This document shows, in pieces, positions 1 to 9,193 of a stretch of 64,000 nucleotides of DNA. Positions within the stretch are counted from its first letter, which is position 1; every line of letters begins with the position of its first letter. The notes beneath the pieces are model-generated. The model did no database searches. It was not told the DNA's origin and saw nothing but the letters and a program-made list of their open reading frames with translations. The stretch is taken from positions 687,919 through 751,918 of the forward strand of contig DS990592.1 in NCBI GenBank assembly GCA_000155695.1. The letters are read 5' to 3'. This DNA comes from Verrucomicrobiia bacterium DG1235 (GTDB lineage: Bacteria > Verrucomicrobiota > Verrucomicrobiia > Opitutales > Opitutaceae). Position numbers and translations under genes: made by a program.

Positions 1-1
1 C

Positions 2-3000
2 ACGGTTGAGTATGAAGAGGGTGCTATGGATACGCTGGGCCGCTTTGTCTTCGACCTTGCTGATCAGATCAATGAAAAGGCAGACAGCGTGTATAGCGCG
101 GAAGTGAGAATTGGCCTCCTGGGTGAGCTAAACCTCATCCTAAACTCAAGCGACTCTTCGACCTTCACCGTGGACCTGAGCGTGGTAAATGGCGGCGGCG
201 TGGATCTTCTGCAAAGCGGCTCGCTCGATGCCGCTCAAGCAGCGAGCGCGGGAGAGATCTTCTCAATGGTCGCTATTTTCATGAGCGAAGCGGGAATTAC
301 TGAAGGAACGAAATGGGATCTCAACCTGACCACATTGGGTGGGGCGCTCACCCTGCCAGGTATTAGCTACACGATCGGCTCGGATCGCTCTATCTCTGAG
401 CTCTTCAAGTTGATTCCGTCCGACTTGAGCCCATCGATCTCTGGCACGGAAGTTACTTTCAAGGTCAACTGGCCAATCAATCTTGCCAACGGAAATCCAA
501 TCCTGCCGCAGACGGGCGATCCTTACTACTACGCGCCGTTCAACCCGAACTTCGCGGTCGATGAGCTGGAGCAGGTCGACACCGTCAATATCTACAACAA
601 CGACAGCCCGTCCGACGATGTGGGCACGCTCACTTCCGACCGCCTCACTGGATTGGGCATGAGCGGGCCGACGCGGATTGCCGGTAGAGAGTTCGAGGGT
701 GGCATCGGCTACAGCGATCTGGAAGTCTTCAACCTCAAGCTCGGCACCGGAAACGACCGTCTACTCGTCGATTCTACGCACAAGGGCACCACAATTATCG
801 ACGCCAATAATGGTGATGACCTTATCACCGTTCGCTCGTCGCAAGGCGATGTTGAGATCATCGGAGGCGAGGGTGATGACCATGTGCGCGTCGGTAGCGC
901 TGATCACACGGATCCATCAGGTGAATACGTTCCCTCCGATGAAAGCGGTCGTCTCGAGAATATTCACGGGCATGTAGCCTTCGATGGTGGAGCAGGGGAG
1001 AACACGCTCTTCATCGACGATCGAAGCGACGATACCACCGAAAGCGGTTCGTTGAGCGGATCCACCTTCGAAGGCTTTGGTTTCAACGGAATCAACGAAA
1101 CTCAGATCCTAACCATCTCCGCGGAACGCGGATTCTATCGACTACGTCGCGGCGACATCGACATCGCGTGGCAATCGATTGCCGGTAACGGCACTGCCCG
1201 CGGAATTGGAACGATCGTCTACGTTCACGATTCCTTCGGCGCGAACGAGCTCAGAGAATCGCTCGAGAACATCTTTGGCTACGGAAACGTAAGCGTCGAA
1301 GAAATCGCCGCTCCAAATTCAGATTCACGCAGTTTCCGTATCGCTTTCGGAGGAGACCTCGCTGGCACGGACGTATCGCAACTTGTTTGGGCAGATCCGG
1401 CCAACCACAGTTTGACAGGAGTGAGCGGCGGCGAGCCAAGCGTCACGATCACGACCGAGCGCAATGGCGGCCAAGGAGACATTACCGAAAGTCATCAGGT
1501 GCTGAACCTCAACGCAGTGGGCGGCACATTCACCATCGATCTCTTCGGTCAGACTACGTCGCCTATTGCCTATAACGCGGACGCCCTCGCCATCTTCCGC
1601 GCCCTCAACCCGATTCTGAATCCCGGAGCTGGCGAGCCGATTCTGCCGCTGACGGATAACTTCCGCGTCGTTCGCGACGAGGGCGCGCTTCATCTGTATT
1701 TCCGCGCTGAATACATCGGCCTAGAGATTCCGCAAACCGCTCTGAATACCTCCGCTCTGGTTGGTGGCACAGCTACCATCGAAAATGCGGATCCGACTTA
1801 TCGAGTCGGTGACAACCATCAGGTACTCCAGATTGACGCTACGGGTGGCAGCTTCGTGCTGCGTCTGCTCGATCAGGACACAGTGCCGATCGCCTTCGAC
1901 GCGACAGCGGTCGATCTCTACAACGCGATCAACCCGATCCTCAACCCGAACAATTCAGACAACGCTCTGCCGCATACGAACAACTTCCGCGTCGTTAAGC
2001 TTGGCAGCGCCTTCCACATTTATTTCCAAGGCGAGCACAGCGACTTCCGACTCAATCCGGTCGATATCAATATCGGCAATCTCGTGGGCAACGCCTCGCT
2101 CGAAGTACGCGGCCCAAGCATCAGCTACTACAACGTCTCCGAGCTGGACGTGAATCTTGGCACTGGCGCCGATCTGATCAATGTTCGCGGCACAACAGCT
2201 ATTACTAATCTACATCTCAACGGCGGAAACGACGAGGTGTATGTATCGACTCAATACAACTTCAGCTTCGACAACCGCGATCGCACTGTGCGCTACGTCG
2301 GTTCGCTGGCCGACTTGCTAGGAGCCTTAAATATAGATGGCGGCAGCGGCAGGCAGCTCGTCACCTTGAGCGATGCTGGCTCGCTCGTTGGCGATCCGAA
2401 TGTCCAGATCCTCGACGCGATTCCTTCGCGGACCACGCTTGACCTGACGGGCGTCGATCAGGGAGCGGACCTCTTCGTCTTCGGACTAGCTCCGGCTCCG
2501 ATCACGATCAAGGCAGACAGCGATAATGGAGGCCTCACGCGCAGCTTCAACGTTCGCACCGGATCCGGAAACGACACTATTTACCTGACCGGCAGCGCCC
2601 ACACGGATGTAGACGGTCAGAGCCCAGTGACAGACCTAGAAACCGGATTGGGCGATGATACGGTGCGCGTAGATCTGAACAGTCAGGATGACGGCCTGCT
2701 CGTCATCAACACCCAGGGCGAGTACACGCATCGCATGATCTTCCGCTCCGGTATCGATCTCGCGACCTTGGTGAGCCCGCTTGACGAAGTGTCCGTCTAT
2801 CTCGATGGCATTCTCATCCCAGTCAGCAAGACCCGCATCAATCCATTGGAGAACGCGATCGACCTCATCCTCGATGAAAGCGTCGGCACCGTCTCGATGG
2901 ACTCCGTCGTAACCGCAGTCGTCCACAAGGAGCACAACGGTCGCCTGGATGTCGCTCCGGAAGTTCTCAGCTATGAGTTGAATCGGACCATCGCTGAGAA

Positions 3001-4183
3001 CGAAAGCATCGCGATCTACTCCGGTGACAATCTTCTCAAGGAAGGCTTCCACTACTTCCTCACCCCAGGAACGAATGGCACTGAGGTCGTCTTCAACGCT
3101 CGCTTCAATCTCTATGCAAACACGGACGTAACTTACACGATAACGACTGTGATCACCGAATCAGTACCGATCGCCCGCGTCACTTTGGGAGACCGTGACT
3201 ACGTGGACGCCGTGCTCACGAATTTTGGCATCACAGTTGTGACAGGGCTCGATGACGACCTCGTTAAGGGTACGCACTTCGACGACATCATCGATAGCGG
3301 ACGTGGTGACGATTTGATCTTCGGTAACGAAGGCAACGACATCATCGTAGCTGACGACCAGTTCATCGACTTTGCGGGCAATGATGTTGTCTTCGGTGGA
3401 GTCGGTTCGGTCACGATCAACGATGCAGGCACTCCAAGAACCATCGACAGCCGCATTTCCTATCAGAAGGGACTGCCAAACGAAGGCCTTGTTTTCATGA
3501 CTAGTCTCGAGACTTACACCTTTGAGAGCGAAGGCGATGACGTGATCGATGCGAGCGGCGGCGACAACATCGTATTCGGTGGAGCCGGTAATGATAAGAT
3601 AACTACAGGTAGCGGCTGGGACATGATACTTGGCGATCTCGGGCGTATCGACTTTACCGCAAATCGTCCGTCTTCCATGCAGTCGGTTGCGAACGTACTC
3701 GGGGTCGCAGGCAACGATATTATCAATGCAGGTTCAGGACGGAACTGGATCATCGGCGGCACGGGAGCCGACATGATCACAACAGGCGCTGGCGACGACG
3801 CGGTATTGGGCGATCTCGGTCGTATCGTGTTCGACTACGATATACTGAGCGACTCCTACTCGATCGCTTCGATGGAAACCAGCAACCCGCTCAATGGAGC
3901 TCGCGACGTTTTGAATTTAGGTTCTGGCTATAATCTAGCGATCGGCGGTTACGGTTTGGATCGTATTGAAACCACTGGTACAGGCAGTTACACCTTGCTG
4001 ACGGGGGGACGCCTTGAGTTCGATGCTGGCGCTCTGCTTTCCGCTTTGCTCTACAAGCCTTTGAACGATCCTTTCTTCCCTGGCTTGACACTTGGTGACG
4101 TCTTTAGCCTCGATGGCGTACAAGTAGAACGCCTCTCGACGTCGCTGAATCTGAATACAGGAATCGAGGACGAAGAAATTTGA
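2..4183 (+). CDS. Giant Ca-binding RTX-like exoprotein, C-terminal part (5' partial)
   Basis: The frame is open to the left window edge, so the ATG at 26 is probably internal and the gene starts upstream. The roughly 1390 visible residues are Asp-, Gly- and Asn-rich, with very few Cys, as in large secreted proteins. RTX-type nonapeptide stretches (GNEGNDIIV, GGAGNDKIT, GAGDDAVLG) cluster at about 3240-3840 and normally bind calcium after export. Other blocks of the form LGTGxDxxxV occur at about 730-900, 2150-2250 and 2560-2680. A module of about 108 residues is duplicated in tandem at about 1490-2130. The C-terminus shows no recognisable sorting signal. The stop lies 68 bp before a TpsA gene, which suggests one operon and possibly shared export or a shared surface location. 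Function as adhesin or surface-layer protein is inferred. Confidence 0.75.
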   Translation, partial: TVEYEEGAMDTLGRFVFDLADQINEKADSVYSAEVRIGLLGELNLILNSSDSSTFTVDLSVVNGGGVDLLQSGSLDAAQAASAGEIFSMVAIFMSEAGITEGTKWDLNLTTLGGALTLPGISYTIGSDRSISELFKLIPSDLSPSISGTEVTFKVNWPINLANGNPILPQTGDPYYYAPFNPNFAVDELEQVDTVNIYNNDSPSDDVGTLTSDRLTGLGMSGPTRIAGREFEGGIGYSDLEVFNLKLGTGNDRLLVDSTHKGTTIIDANNGDDLITVRSSQGDVEIIGGEGDDHVRVGSADHTDPSGEYVPSDESGRLENIHGHVAFDGGAGENTLFIDDRSDDTTESGSLSGSTFEGFGFNGINETQILTISAERGFYRLRRGDIDIAWQSIAGNGTARGIGTIVYVHDSFGANELRESLENIFGYGNVSVEEIAAPNSDSRSFRIAFGGDLAGTDVSQLVWADPANHSLTGVSGGEPSVTITTERNGGQGDITESHQVLNLNAVGGTFTIDLFGQTTSPIAYNADALAIFRALNPILNPGAGEPILPLTDNFRVVRDEGALHLYFRAEYIGLEIPQTALNTSALVGGTATIENADPTYRVGDNHQVLQIDATGGSFVLRLLDQDTVPIAFDATAVDLYNAINPILNPNNSDNALPHTNNFRVVKLGSAFHIYFQGEHSDFRLNPVDINIGNLVGNASLEVRGPSISYYNVSELDVNLGTGADLINVRGTTAITNLHLNGGNDEVYVSTQYNFSFDNRDRTVRYVGSLADLLGALNIDGGSGRQLVTLSDAGSLVGDPNVQILDAIPSRTTLDLTGVDQGADLFVFGLAPAPITIKADSDNGGLTRSFNVRTGSGNDTIYLTGSAHTDVDGQSPVTDLETGLGDDTVRVDLNSQDDGLLVINTQGEYTHRMIFRSGIDLATLVSPLDEVSVYLDGILIPVSKTRINPLENAIDLILDESVGTVSMDSVVTAVVHKEHNGRLDVAPEVLSYELNRTIAENESIAIYSGDNLLKEGFHYFLTPGTNGTEVVFNARFNLYANTDVTYTITTVITESVPIARVTLGDRDYVDAVLTNFGITVVTGLDDDLVKGTHFDDIIDSGRGDDLIFGNEGNDIIVADDQFIDFAGNDVVFGGVGSVTINDAGTPRTIDSRISYQKGLPNEGLVFMTSLETYTFESEGDDVIDASGGDNIVFGGAGNDKITTGSGWDMILGDLGRIDFTANRPSSMQSVANVLGVAGNDIINAGSGRNWIIGGTGADMITTGAGDDAVLGDLGRIVFDYDILSDSYSIASMETSNPLNGARDVLNLGSGYNLAIGGYGLDRIETTGTGSYTLLTGGRLEFDAGALLSALLYKPLNDPFFPGLTLGDVFSLDGVQVERLSTSLNLNTGIEDEEI
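1490..2130 (+). repeat. Tandem duplication of a ~108-residue module
   Basis: Two adjacent copies, about 1490-1813 and 1814-2130, encode the same pattern: xHQVLxxxAxGGxF, then a PIAxxAxA segment, then NPILNP, then a NNFRVV-type segment ending in IYF or LYF. The offset is about 324 bp (108 codons). The copies are clearly diverged, so the duplication is not recent. The module is not one I can name. Confidence 0.75.
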
Positions 4184-4251
4184 ATAGGATTGCTCCACAT
4201 AAACGACTTTTTAAGCCTTAGATCTAAGTTGCCCATAAACGATTGAATACC

Positions 4252-7200
4252 ATGAAGACAGAATTCTCTCTCGCCACATTCTTGTCACTCTCCCTTGCCT
4301 CGATGCTCATGGCCGGAAACGTAGCCATCGAGCAGCCCCAGGTCGTCTCCGGCCAGGTGAGTTTCGAAGGGCTTCAATCGGATCAAGCCTTGATCACTCA
4401 ACACGGAGAGAAGGCGATCGTCGACTACCAGCGTTTCGATCTGCTGTCCGGCGGAAGCGTTCACTTCGATCAGCCTTCGACACAGTCAGCAATTCTAAAC
4501 CGCATCCTTGGGGCGGATCCATCTACGCTTAACGGCACCATCACGGGCAACGGACAAATCTTTTTTGTCAATCCAGCGGGCGTCACTTTCGGGCCAGATA
4601 GCGTGGTCCGTGCGGATAGTTTTATGGCTGTCGCCGGTCAGATTCTTAACGAGGACTTTCTGGGTGATCAGCTGAATTTTGACCTTAGCGGAAAGGTGAG
4701 CAATTTCGGTCAGATCGAAACCTTGAACGATGCAGGCTTGTTTGGGCGCCAAGTGTTCAATGCTGGAGATATCGTTTCGACCTCGGGGGTCTCCATTCTC
4801 GCGGCGGGAGATAAGGTCATGCTGCGGGCTAACGGAAGTTCGTTAGCAGTCGAGCTCAGTACTTTGGATACGCCGGTTCAAGAGGGAACAGCTATTGAAA
4901 ATGACGGCACCGTGAGCGGTGATGATATTCTATTTTCTTCAGGCGACGCGTATTCAATCGCCCTGTCGAGCAGCGGCTCGGTGAGCGCTAAGGAGTCGGC
5001 AAGGCTTTATTCTGACGGTGGACGCATCGAGGTGAGTGGCGCTGTCAGCGCTCGCGATGCCGATGCCGCGGGACGTATTGAAATAGGGGGTACAGACTTG
5101 GGAGGCGCGAAGGCGCCGGTAGCCTCGGAACTGATTATCGCAGAGACTGCCCACATCGACGCTTCGGCGGTTTCCGATGGTGACGGTGGTCATGTCGTAA
5201 TTTACTCCAAGGGCCAGACTAGGATGTCGGGAACGGTTGATGCGTCTGGAAACGGTGAAGGAAAGGGCGGCTTTGTAGAGATTTCTGGAAGCGAACTGCT
5301 CCTAGAATCCGGCGCTGAGAATCTCAAGATAGGCAGCGGAGGCAAGCTGCTGATCGATCCTGCGGACATAACCATAGACGCCACCATGGCGGGTACATTC
5401 GAAACGACTTTGAGAGCTGGCACGGATGTCAGCGTCGAGACTTCACCATCTGATCCCACCGCGGGCAACGGAGACATCACCTTGGCGAGCTCAATTGACA
5501 ACTTCTCTTTTAGCGATGTTGGCTCCTTCACAATGGATGCGGCCGGAAGCGTTATCGTTGATGCGCTGTTGGACAATGGCGACGGAAGCATTTTCATGAC
5601 GGCGGCGGACGCGATCACTCTAAACGCTCAGGTACTATCCGGCAATGTCGGAGCAGGCTCGACAATTGAACTGCTCGCTACTGCTGGTGCGGTGACTTTT
5701 AACGGAGGCGGGGCGATTTCGCTTTTTGGCGATACGAACGCGAAGATCGTCGCCCAACAGTTAATCAACAATATTGGAGCGGGAGCCATCAATCTGAATG
5801 GGACCGGTTTTTGGCAGGTCGTCCTGCCACATTGGGCGGGCGAAACCGAATCGACCAACGCTCATGTCTACGGCGGATTGTCTAGCGGCAACAAGGCAGT
5901 ATTTGGCAGCTCTGGCACTACTGCTGCCGCTGTCACAAAAAATGAATACCATTTCGCGGCAGTACCGGAATTGGGAATCACCGTTAATGACGATTCGAAA
6001 ACCTATGGCGAAGTGCCAACAAGCTCGACCTATCAAGGCTACGTCGTTGATCCGAACACCATCGTAAACGCATCTCTTTACGGAGGCGTTTTCACGCAGG
6101 ATACGCTTGCGAACACCATCGATGATTCTTCTGTCGTTTATTCCACAGCAGGCTCTCCAACGACCGCTGATGCAGCCGCGTACAGTGATTTGACGATATC
6201 CGGATTTGTAAGTTTAAATGGATACACCTTTGGAGTGACGCCGGGCACTTTCACTGTGGACCGTCGGCCGATCCAGGTAACTGCGAATGACCGCTCTCGT
6301 TTATACGGGGATTCGCTAAGTCTAGGTACATCCGAATTCACTTACGTCGACAGTTTCGATGGGGGAGGCGACACGGTTTTGCCCAATGGCGAGGTCCTAA
6401 CCTCCGTCACACTCGGAAGCGCGACAGCCGTGGCGACGACCACCACAGAGCCGGTCGGCAACTACGTCGATGAAGTTACGGTGGGGGCTCTAAGCGGAAC
6501 TGGCGGATTTGATTCCGATAACTACGAGCTGACCGCAGTGTCCGGCGACTTGGAAGTTCTGGTGCGCCCCATCACCGTGACTGCTACGGAGCAAAGCAAG
6601 CGCTATGGAGAAGTCGTCAGTTTGGATGGCACTTTCTTTACCGTTACCGATTACGATGGTGGTTCTCTTTTGCCTCATGGAGAACAGATCGTAAGTGCAG
6701 GCATGACCTATGCTTTCGGGCCGGACCTTGGGGCGAGCACGATCGCATCGGTAGCGACAACCGCAAACGTGATCCAACCAACGAGCGTGACCGGAGCGTC
6801 CGGCTTTGAGGTTTCGAATTATGATATTACTTTTTTAAATGGTGACTTCCGTGTCGATCCTCGGCCGGTCACGATTTCGGCGAACCAGCAGTCTAAGCAG
6901 TACGGGGAGACGCTCACCTTGGACAATACAGAGTTCACAATTTTGGATACACTGACATCGGGAAGCTCGCTCCCTAACTCAGAGTTGATCGATACGGTTA
7001 ATATAAGTAGCCTCACCGGTGTGGACGCGAGTACGACCACAGGCGTGGGAACCTATGCGGACGAGCTGAAGATCGCAGGGGTGGGCACGAGCAGCAATGG
7101 CTTCAATGCATCAAACTACGATATCACTTTCACGACGGGAGACTTCGAGGTCGCGCCGCGTGAGATTACACTAACCGCGAACACGCAGGCACGTACCTAT

Positions 7201-9171
7201 GGCGATGCCTCGACCTTGGTCGGTACGGAATTTACTTTAGAGGACTTGGATGGTGGCGCATTGCCTAACGGTGAGTCTATCGATACTGTGACGCTAGTGA
7301 GCGCCAATAGCGCTGATGTTACGACTGACTTAAACGCCGGACGTTATGCGGACGATCTTACGATCTCTGGCCAAAGCGGATCGAGTGGCTTTGATGTCGC
7401 CAACTACGACATCTCTTACGTCGCCGGGGATTTCATCGTGAATAAACGCCCCATTTCGGTGGGCGCGCTAGAGCAAGACAAAATCTACGGGGAGGTCACG
7501 AGTCTCGATGGCACTCTCATTACCGTGACAGATAATGATGGTGATTCAGCGCTGCCGCATGGGGAGGAAATCGTGAGCGCGGTTTTGACTTATACCTTCG
7601 GGGAAGATCTCGGAGCGAGCACGACTGCTCCGGTGGAAACTACCGTCAACGCGATCCGTCCGACCGGTGTAAATGGAGCTTCAGGGTTTAATATCGCCAA
7701 TTACGAAGTCACTTTTGCCAACGGAGATTTTCGCATCGATCCCCGCCCGATCACTGTGCTGGCGAACGAACAGTCGAAGCAGTATGGCGAAACGCTTACG
7801 CTCGATAACACAGCTTTTGGCGTTCTCGACACTTTGACGACATCTAGCACGCTGCCAAATGGAGAAATGATTGAAACTGTCGCTCTCAGTAGTCTTGGCG
7901 GTATCGATATGAGCACTACGGCGAATGCTGGAACCTATGCTGACGATATTTCGATCTCAGGAATTGGATCGGGTAGTAGTGATTTTGTGGAGACAAATTA
8001 CGATATTACTTATGTAACCGGAGGGCTCGTCGTTGACGCTCGAGACCTAACGATTAAGGCGACTGATCAAAGCCGGATTTACGGTGATTCTATGACATTG
8101 GACGATTCTGGTTTCACTATTCAGGATTTGGATGGAGGGGACCTGCCGAATGGGGAGCTAATCGATTCGGTGGTATTGAATAGCGCAGGTAATCTCAGCT
8201 CGGATACGAGCTCGAACGTAGGCGCATATGAAGACAATTTGAGCATCACAGGACAGGCGGGCTCGAATGGATTCGACGCGGCCAACTACAATATAACGTA
8301 CGACACTGGAGATTTGGTAATCGACAAGCGTCCGATAGCGCTCACGGCCAATGCTCAGGAGAAAACCTATGGTGAAGCGTTTGTCCTGGATGAGGAGGCG
8401 TTCACTTTGGTGGATTATGGGGGAGGAGCCTCGCTGCCAAACGGAGAAATGCTTGATAGCGTAGCTTTGGCCAGCGCCGCTGGTGTTGAAAATAGTGATA
8501 CGAATGCCGGCTCATACCTAGATGATCTCTCAATTACCGGGCAGACTGGTTCGAGCGGTTTCTTGGCGAGCAATTACGATATCACTTATAGTGCGGGAGA
8601 CTTCACGGTGAACCGTCGGCCGATCACGCTCGACCTTCTCGATCAGTCGAAGTTCTTCAGCGAGCTCGTTGATTTGGACGGAACGGCTTTCGTCCTGTTC
8701 GATCCTTTGAGCAACAGCGCGCTTCTGCCAAATGGCGAGCAGCTAACGAACGTGACCTTTAGCAATGTAGGGGTTCCGGGCAGGCGCGCTCCGCCGGGCT
8801 TATATCTGAACTCATTGACTGCGGATAGCACTAGCGGCGGTAATGGCTTCAACTCCGCTAACTACGCGATCACTATTATTCCTGGAAACCTTCGCATAAA
8901 GAATTACCCAGCTCCCGCGATCACGCCAGCCGAGTCCTTTCCGAATAATCAGGAGTTCATGTTCGGTGGGGATCCTTGGATACAACTTGAAAACGGCGTC
9001 CCGTCTATCTCGACGAACGGCTTGCCGCGACTCTTGGCGAGCTCAGCGTGGCAAGCGCTTGCTCGCGAGCAGCAGGAATGGATCTTGTTTAAGCTGGGAG
9101 AAATTGACGACGCCGAGGAGCTCAACGAGGAGCTACTCGAATACCTAATAGCGGATGCAAAGGCTCGATAA
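4252..9171 (+). CDS. TpsA-type filamentous haemagglutinin-like exoprotein with MBG repeats
   Basis: Predicted secreted substrate of a two-partner (type Vb) system. I chose the ATG at 4252 over the in-frame TTG at 4243 because a signal peptide follows directly (Lys, then a hydrophobic core ending near MAGNVA). The N-terminal TPS/haemagglutination domain has the classic NRILG...NGQIFFVNPAGVTFG pattern at about residues 78-125. A GGKLLIDPADITID segment near residue 365 marks the end of the beta-helix-like head. Residues of about 570-1545 hold ten MBG-type repeats of about 90-100 residues, most with a YGE or YGD motif and LPNGE or LPHGE. The last repeat is degenerate and lacks YG. A short helical tail follows. 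The stop overlaps the next ORF and lies 22 bp before the preferred tpsB start. It is probably an adhesin; the ligand is unknown. Confidence 0.9.
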   Translation: MKTEFSLATFLSLSLASMLMAGNVAIEQPQVVSGQVSFEGLQSDQALITQHGEKAIVDYQRFDLLSGGSVHFDQPSTQSAILNRILGADPSTLNGTITGNGQIFFVNPAGVTFGPDSVVRADSFMAVAGQILNEDFLGDQLNFDLSGKVSNFGQIETLNDAGLFGRQVFNAGDIVSTSGVSILAAGDKVMLRANGSSLAVELSTLDTPVQEGTAIENDGTVSGDDILFSSGDAYSIALSSSGSVSAKESARLYSDGGRIEVSGAVSARDADAAGRIEIGGTDLGGAKAPVASELIIAETAHIDASAVSDGDGGHVVIYSKGQTRMSGTVDASGNGEGKGGFVEISGSELLLESGAENLKIGSGGKLLIDPADITIDATMAGTFETTLRAGTDVSVETSPSDPTAGNGDITLASSIDNFSFSDVGSFTMDAAGSVIVDALLDNGDGSIFMTAADAITLNAQVLSGNVGAGSTIELLATAGAVTFNGGGAISLFGDTNAKIVAQQLINNIGAGAINLNGTGFWQVVLPHWAGETESTNAHVYGGLSSGNKAVFGSSGTTAAAVTKNEYHFAAVPELGITVNDDSKTYGEVPTSSTYQGYVVDPNTIVNASLYGGVFTQDTLANTIDDSSVVYSTAGSPTTADAAAYSDLTISGFVSLNGYTFGVTPGTFTVDRRPIQVTANDRSRLYGDSLSLGTSEFTYVDSFDGGGDTVLPNGEVLTSVTLGSATAVATTTTEPVGNYVDEVTVGALSGTGGFDSDNYELTAVSGDLEVLVRPITVTATEQSKRYGEVVSLDGTFFTVTDYDGGSLLPHGEQIVSAGMTYAFGPDLGASTIASVATTANVIQPTSVTGASGFEVSNYDITFLNGDFRVDPRPVTISANQQSKQYGETLTLDNTEFTILDTLTSGSSLPNSELIDTVNISSLTGVDASTTTGVGTYADELKIAGVGTSSNGFNASNYDITFTTGDFEVAPREITLTANTQARTYGDASTLVGTEFTLEDLDGGALPNGESIDTVTLVSANSADVTTDLNAGRYADDLTISGQSGSSGFDVANYDISYVAGDFIVNKRPISVGALEQDKIYGEVTSLDGTLITVTDNDGDSALPHGEEIVSAVLTYTFGEDLGASTTAPVETTVNAIRPTGVNGASGFNIANYEVTFANGDFRIDPRPITVLANEQSKQYGETLTLDNTAFGVLDTLTTSSTLPNGEMIETVALSSLGGIDMSTTANAGTYADDISISGIGSGSSDFVETNYDITYVTGGLVVDARDLTIKATDQSRIYGDSMTLDDSGFTIQDLDGGDLPNGELIDSVVLNSAGNLSSDTSSNVGAYEDNLSITGQAGSNGFDAANYNITYDTGDLVIDKRPIALTANAQEKTYGEAFVLDEEAFTLVDYGGGASLPNGEMLDSVALASAAGVENSDTNAGSYLDDLSITGQTGSSGFLASNYDITYSAGDFTVNRRPITLDLLDQSKFFSELVDLDGTAFVLFDPLSNSALLPNGEQLTNVTFSNVGVPGRRAPPGLYLNSLTADSTSGGNGFNSANYAITIIPGNLRIKNYPAPAITPAESFPNNQEFMFGGDPWIQLENGVPSISTNGLPRLLASSAWQALAREQQEWILFKLGEIDDAEELNEELLEYLIADAKAR
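6571..8334 (+). repeat. Duplicated 882-bp block of three MBG repeats
   Basis: Within the ten MBG repeats, numbers 3-4-5 (6571-7452) and 6-7-8 (7453-8334) match pairwise. Repeats 3 and 6 share LPHGE and an inserted FGxDLGAST segment. Repeats 4 and 7 share SKQYGETLTLDNT and LDTLT. Repeats 5 and 8 share the short LDGGxLPNGE form. Both blocks are exactly 882 bp by the same landmark codon, so a three-repeat unit was duplicated as one piece. Confidence 0.85.
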
Positions 9172-9193
9172 CAGAATTCAAACCGGATTGAAT

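Noticed and set aside
26-28. ATG at 26 as the true start of the first gene
   Set aside because: The frame is open to the window edge and the following residues look like mid-protein sequence with no signal peptide.
5960-8890. CRISPR-like periodic repeats
   Set aside because: The repeats are about 270-300 bp, diverged and encode MBG domains in one open frame.
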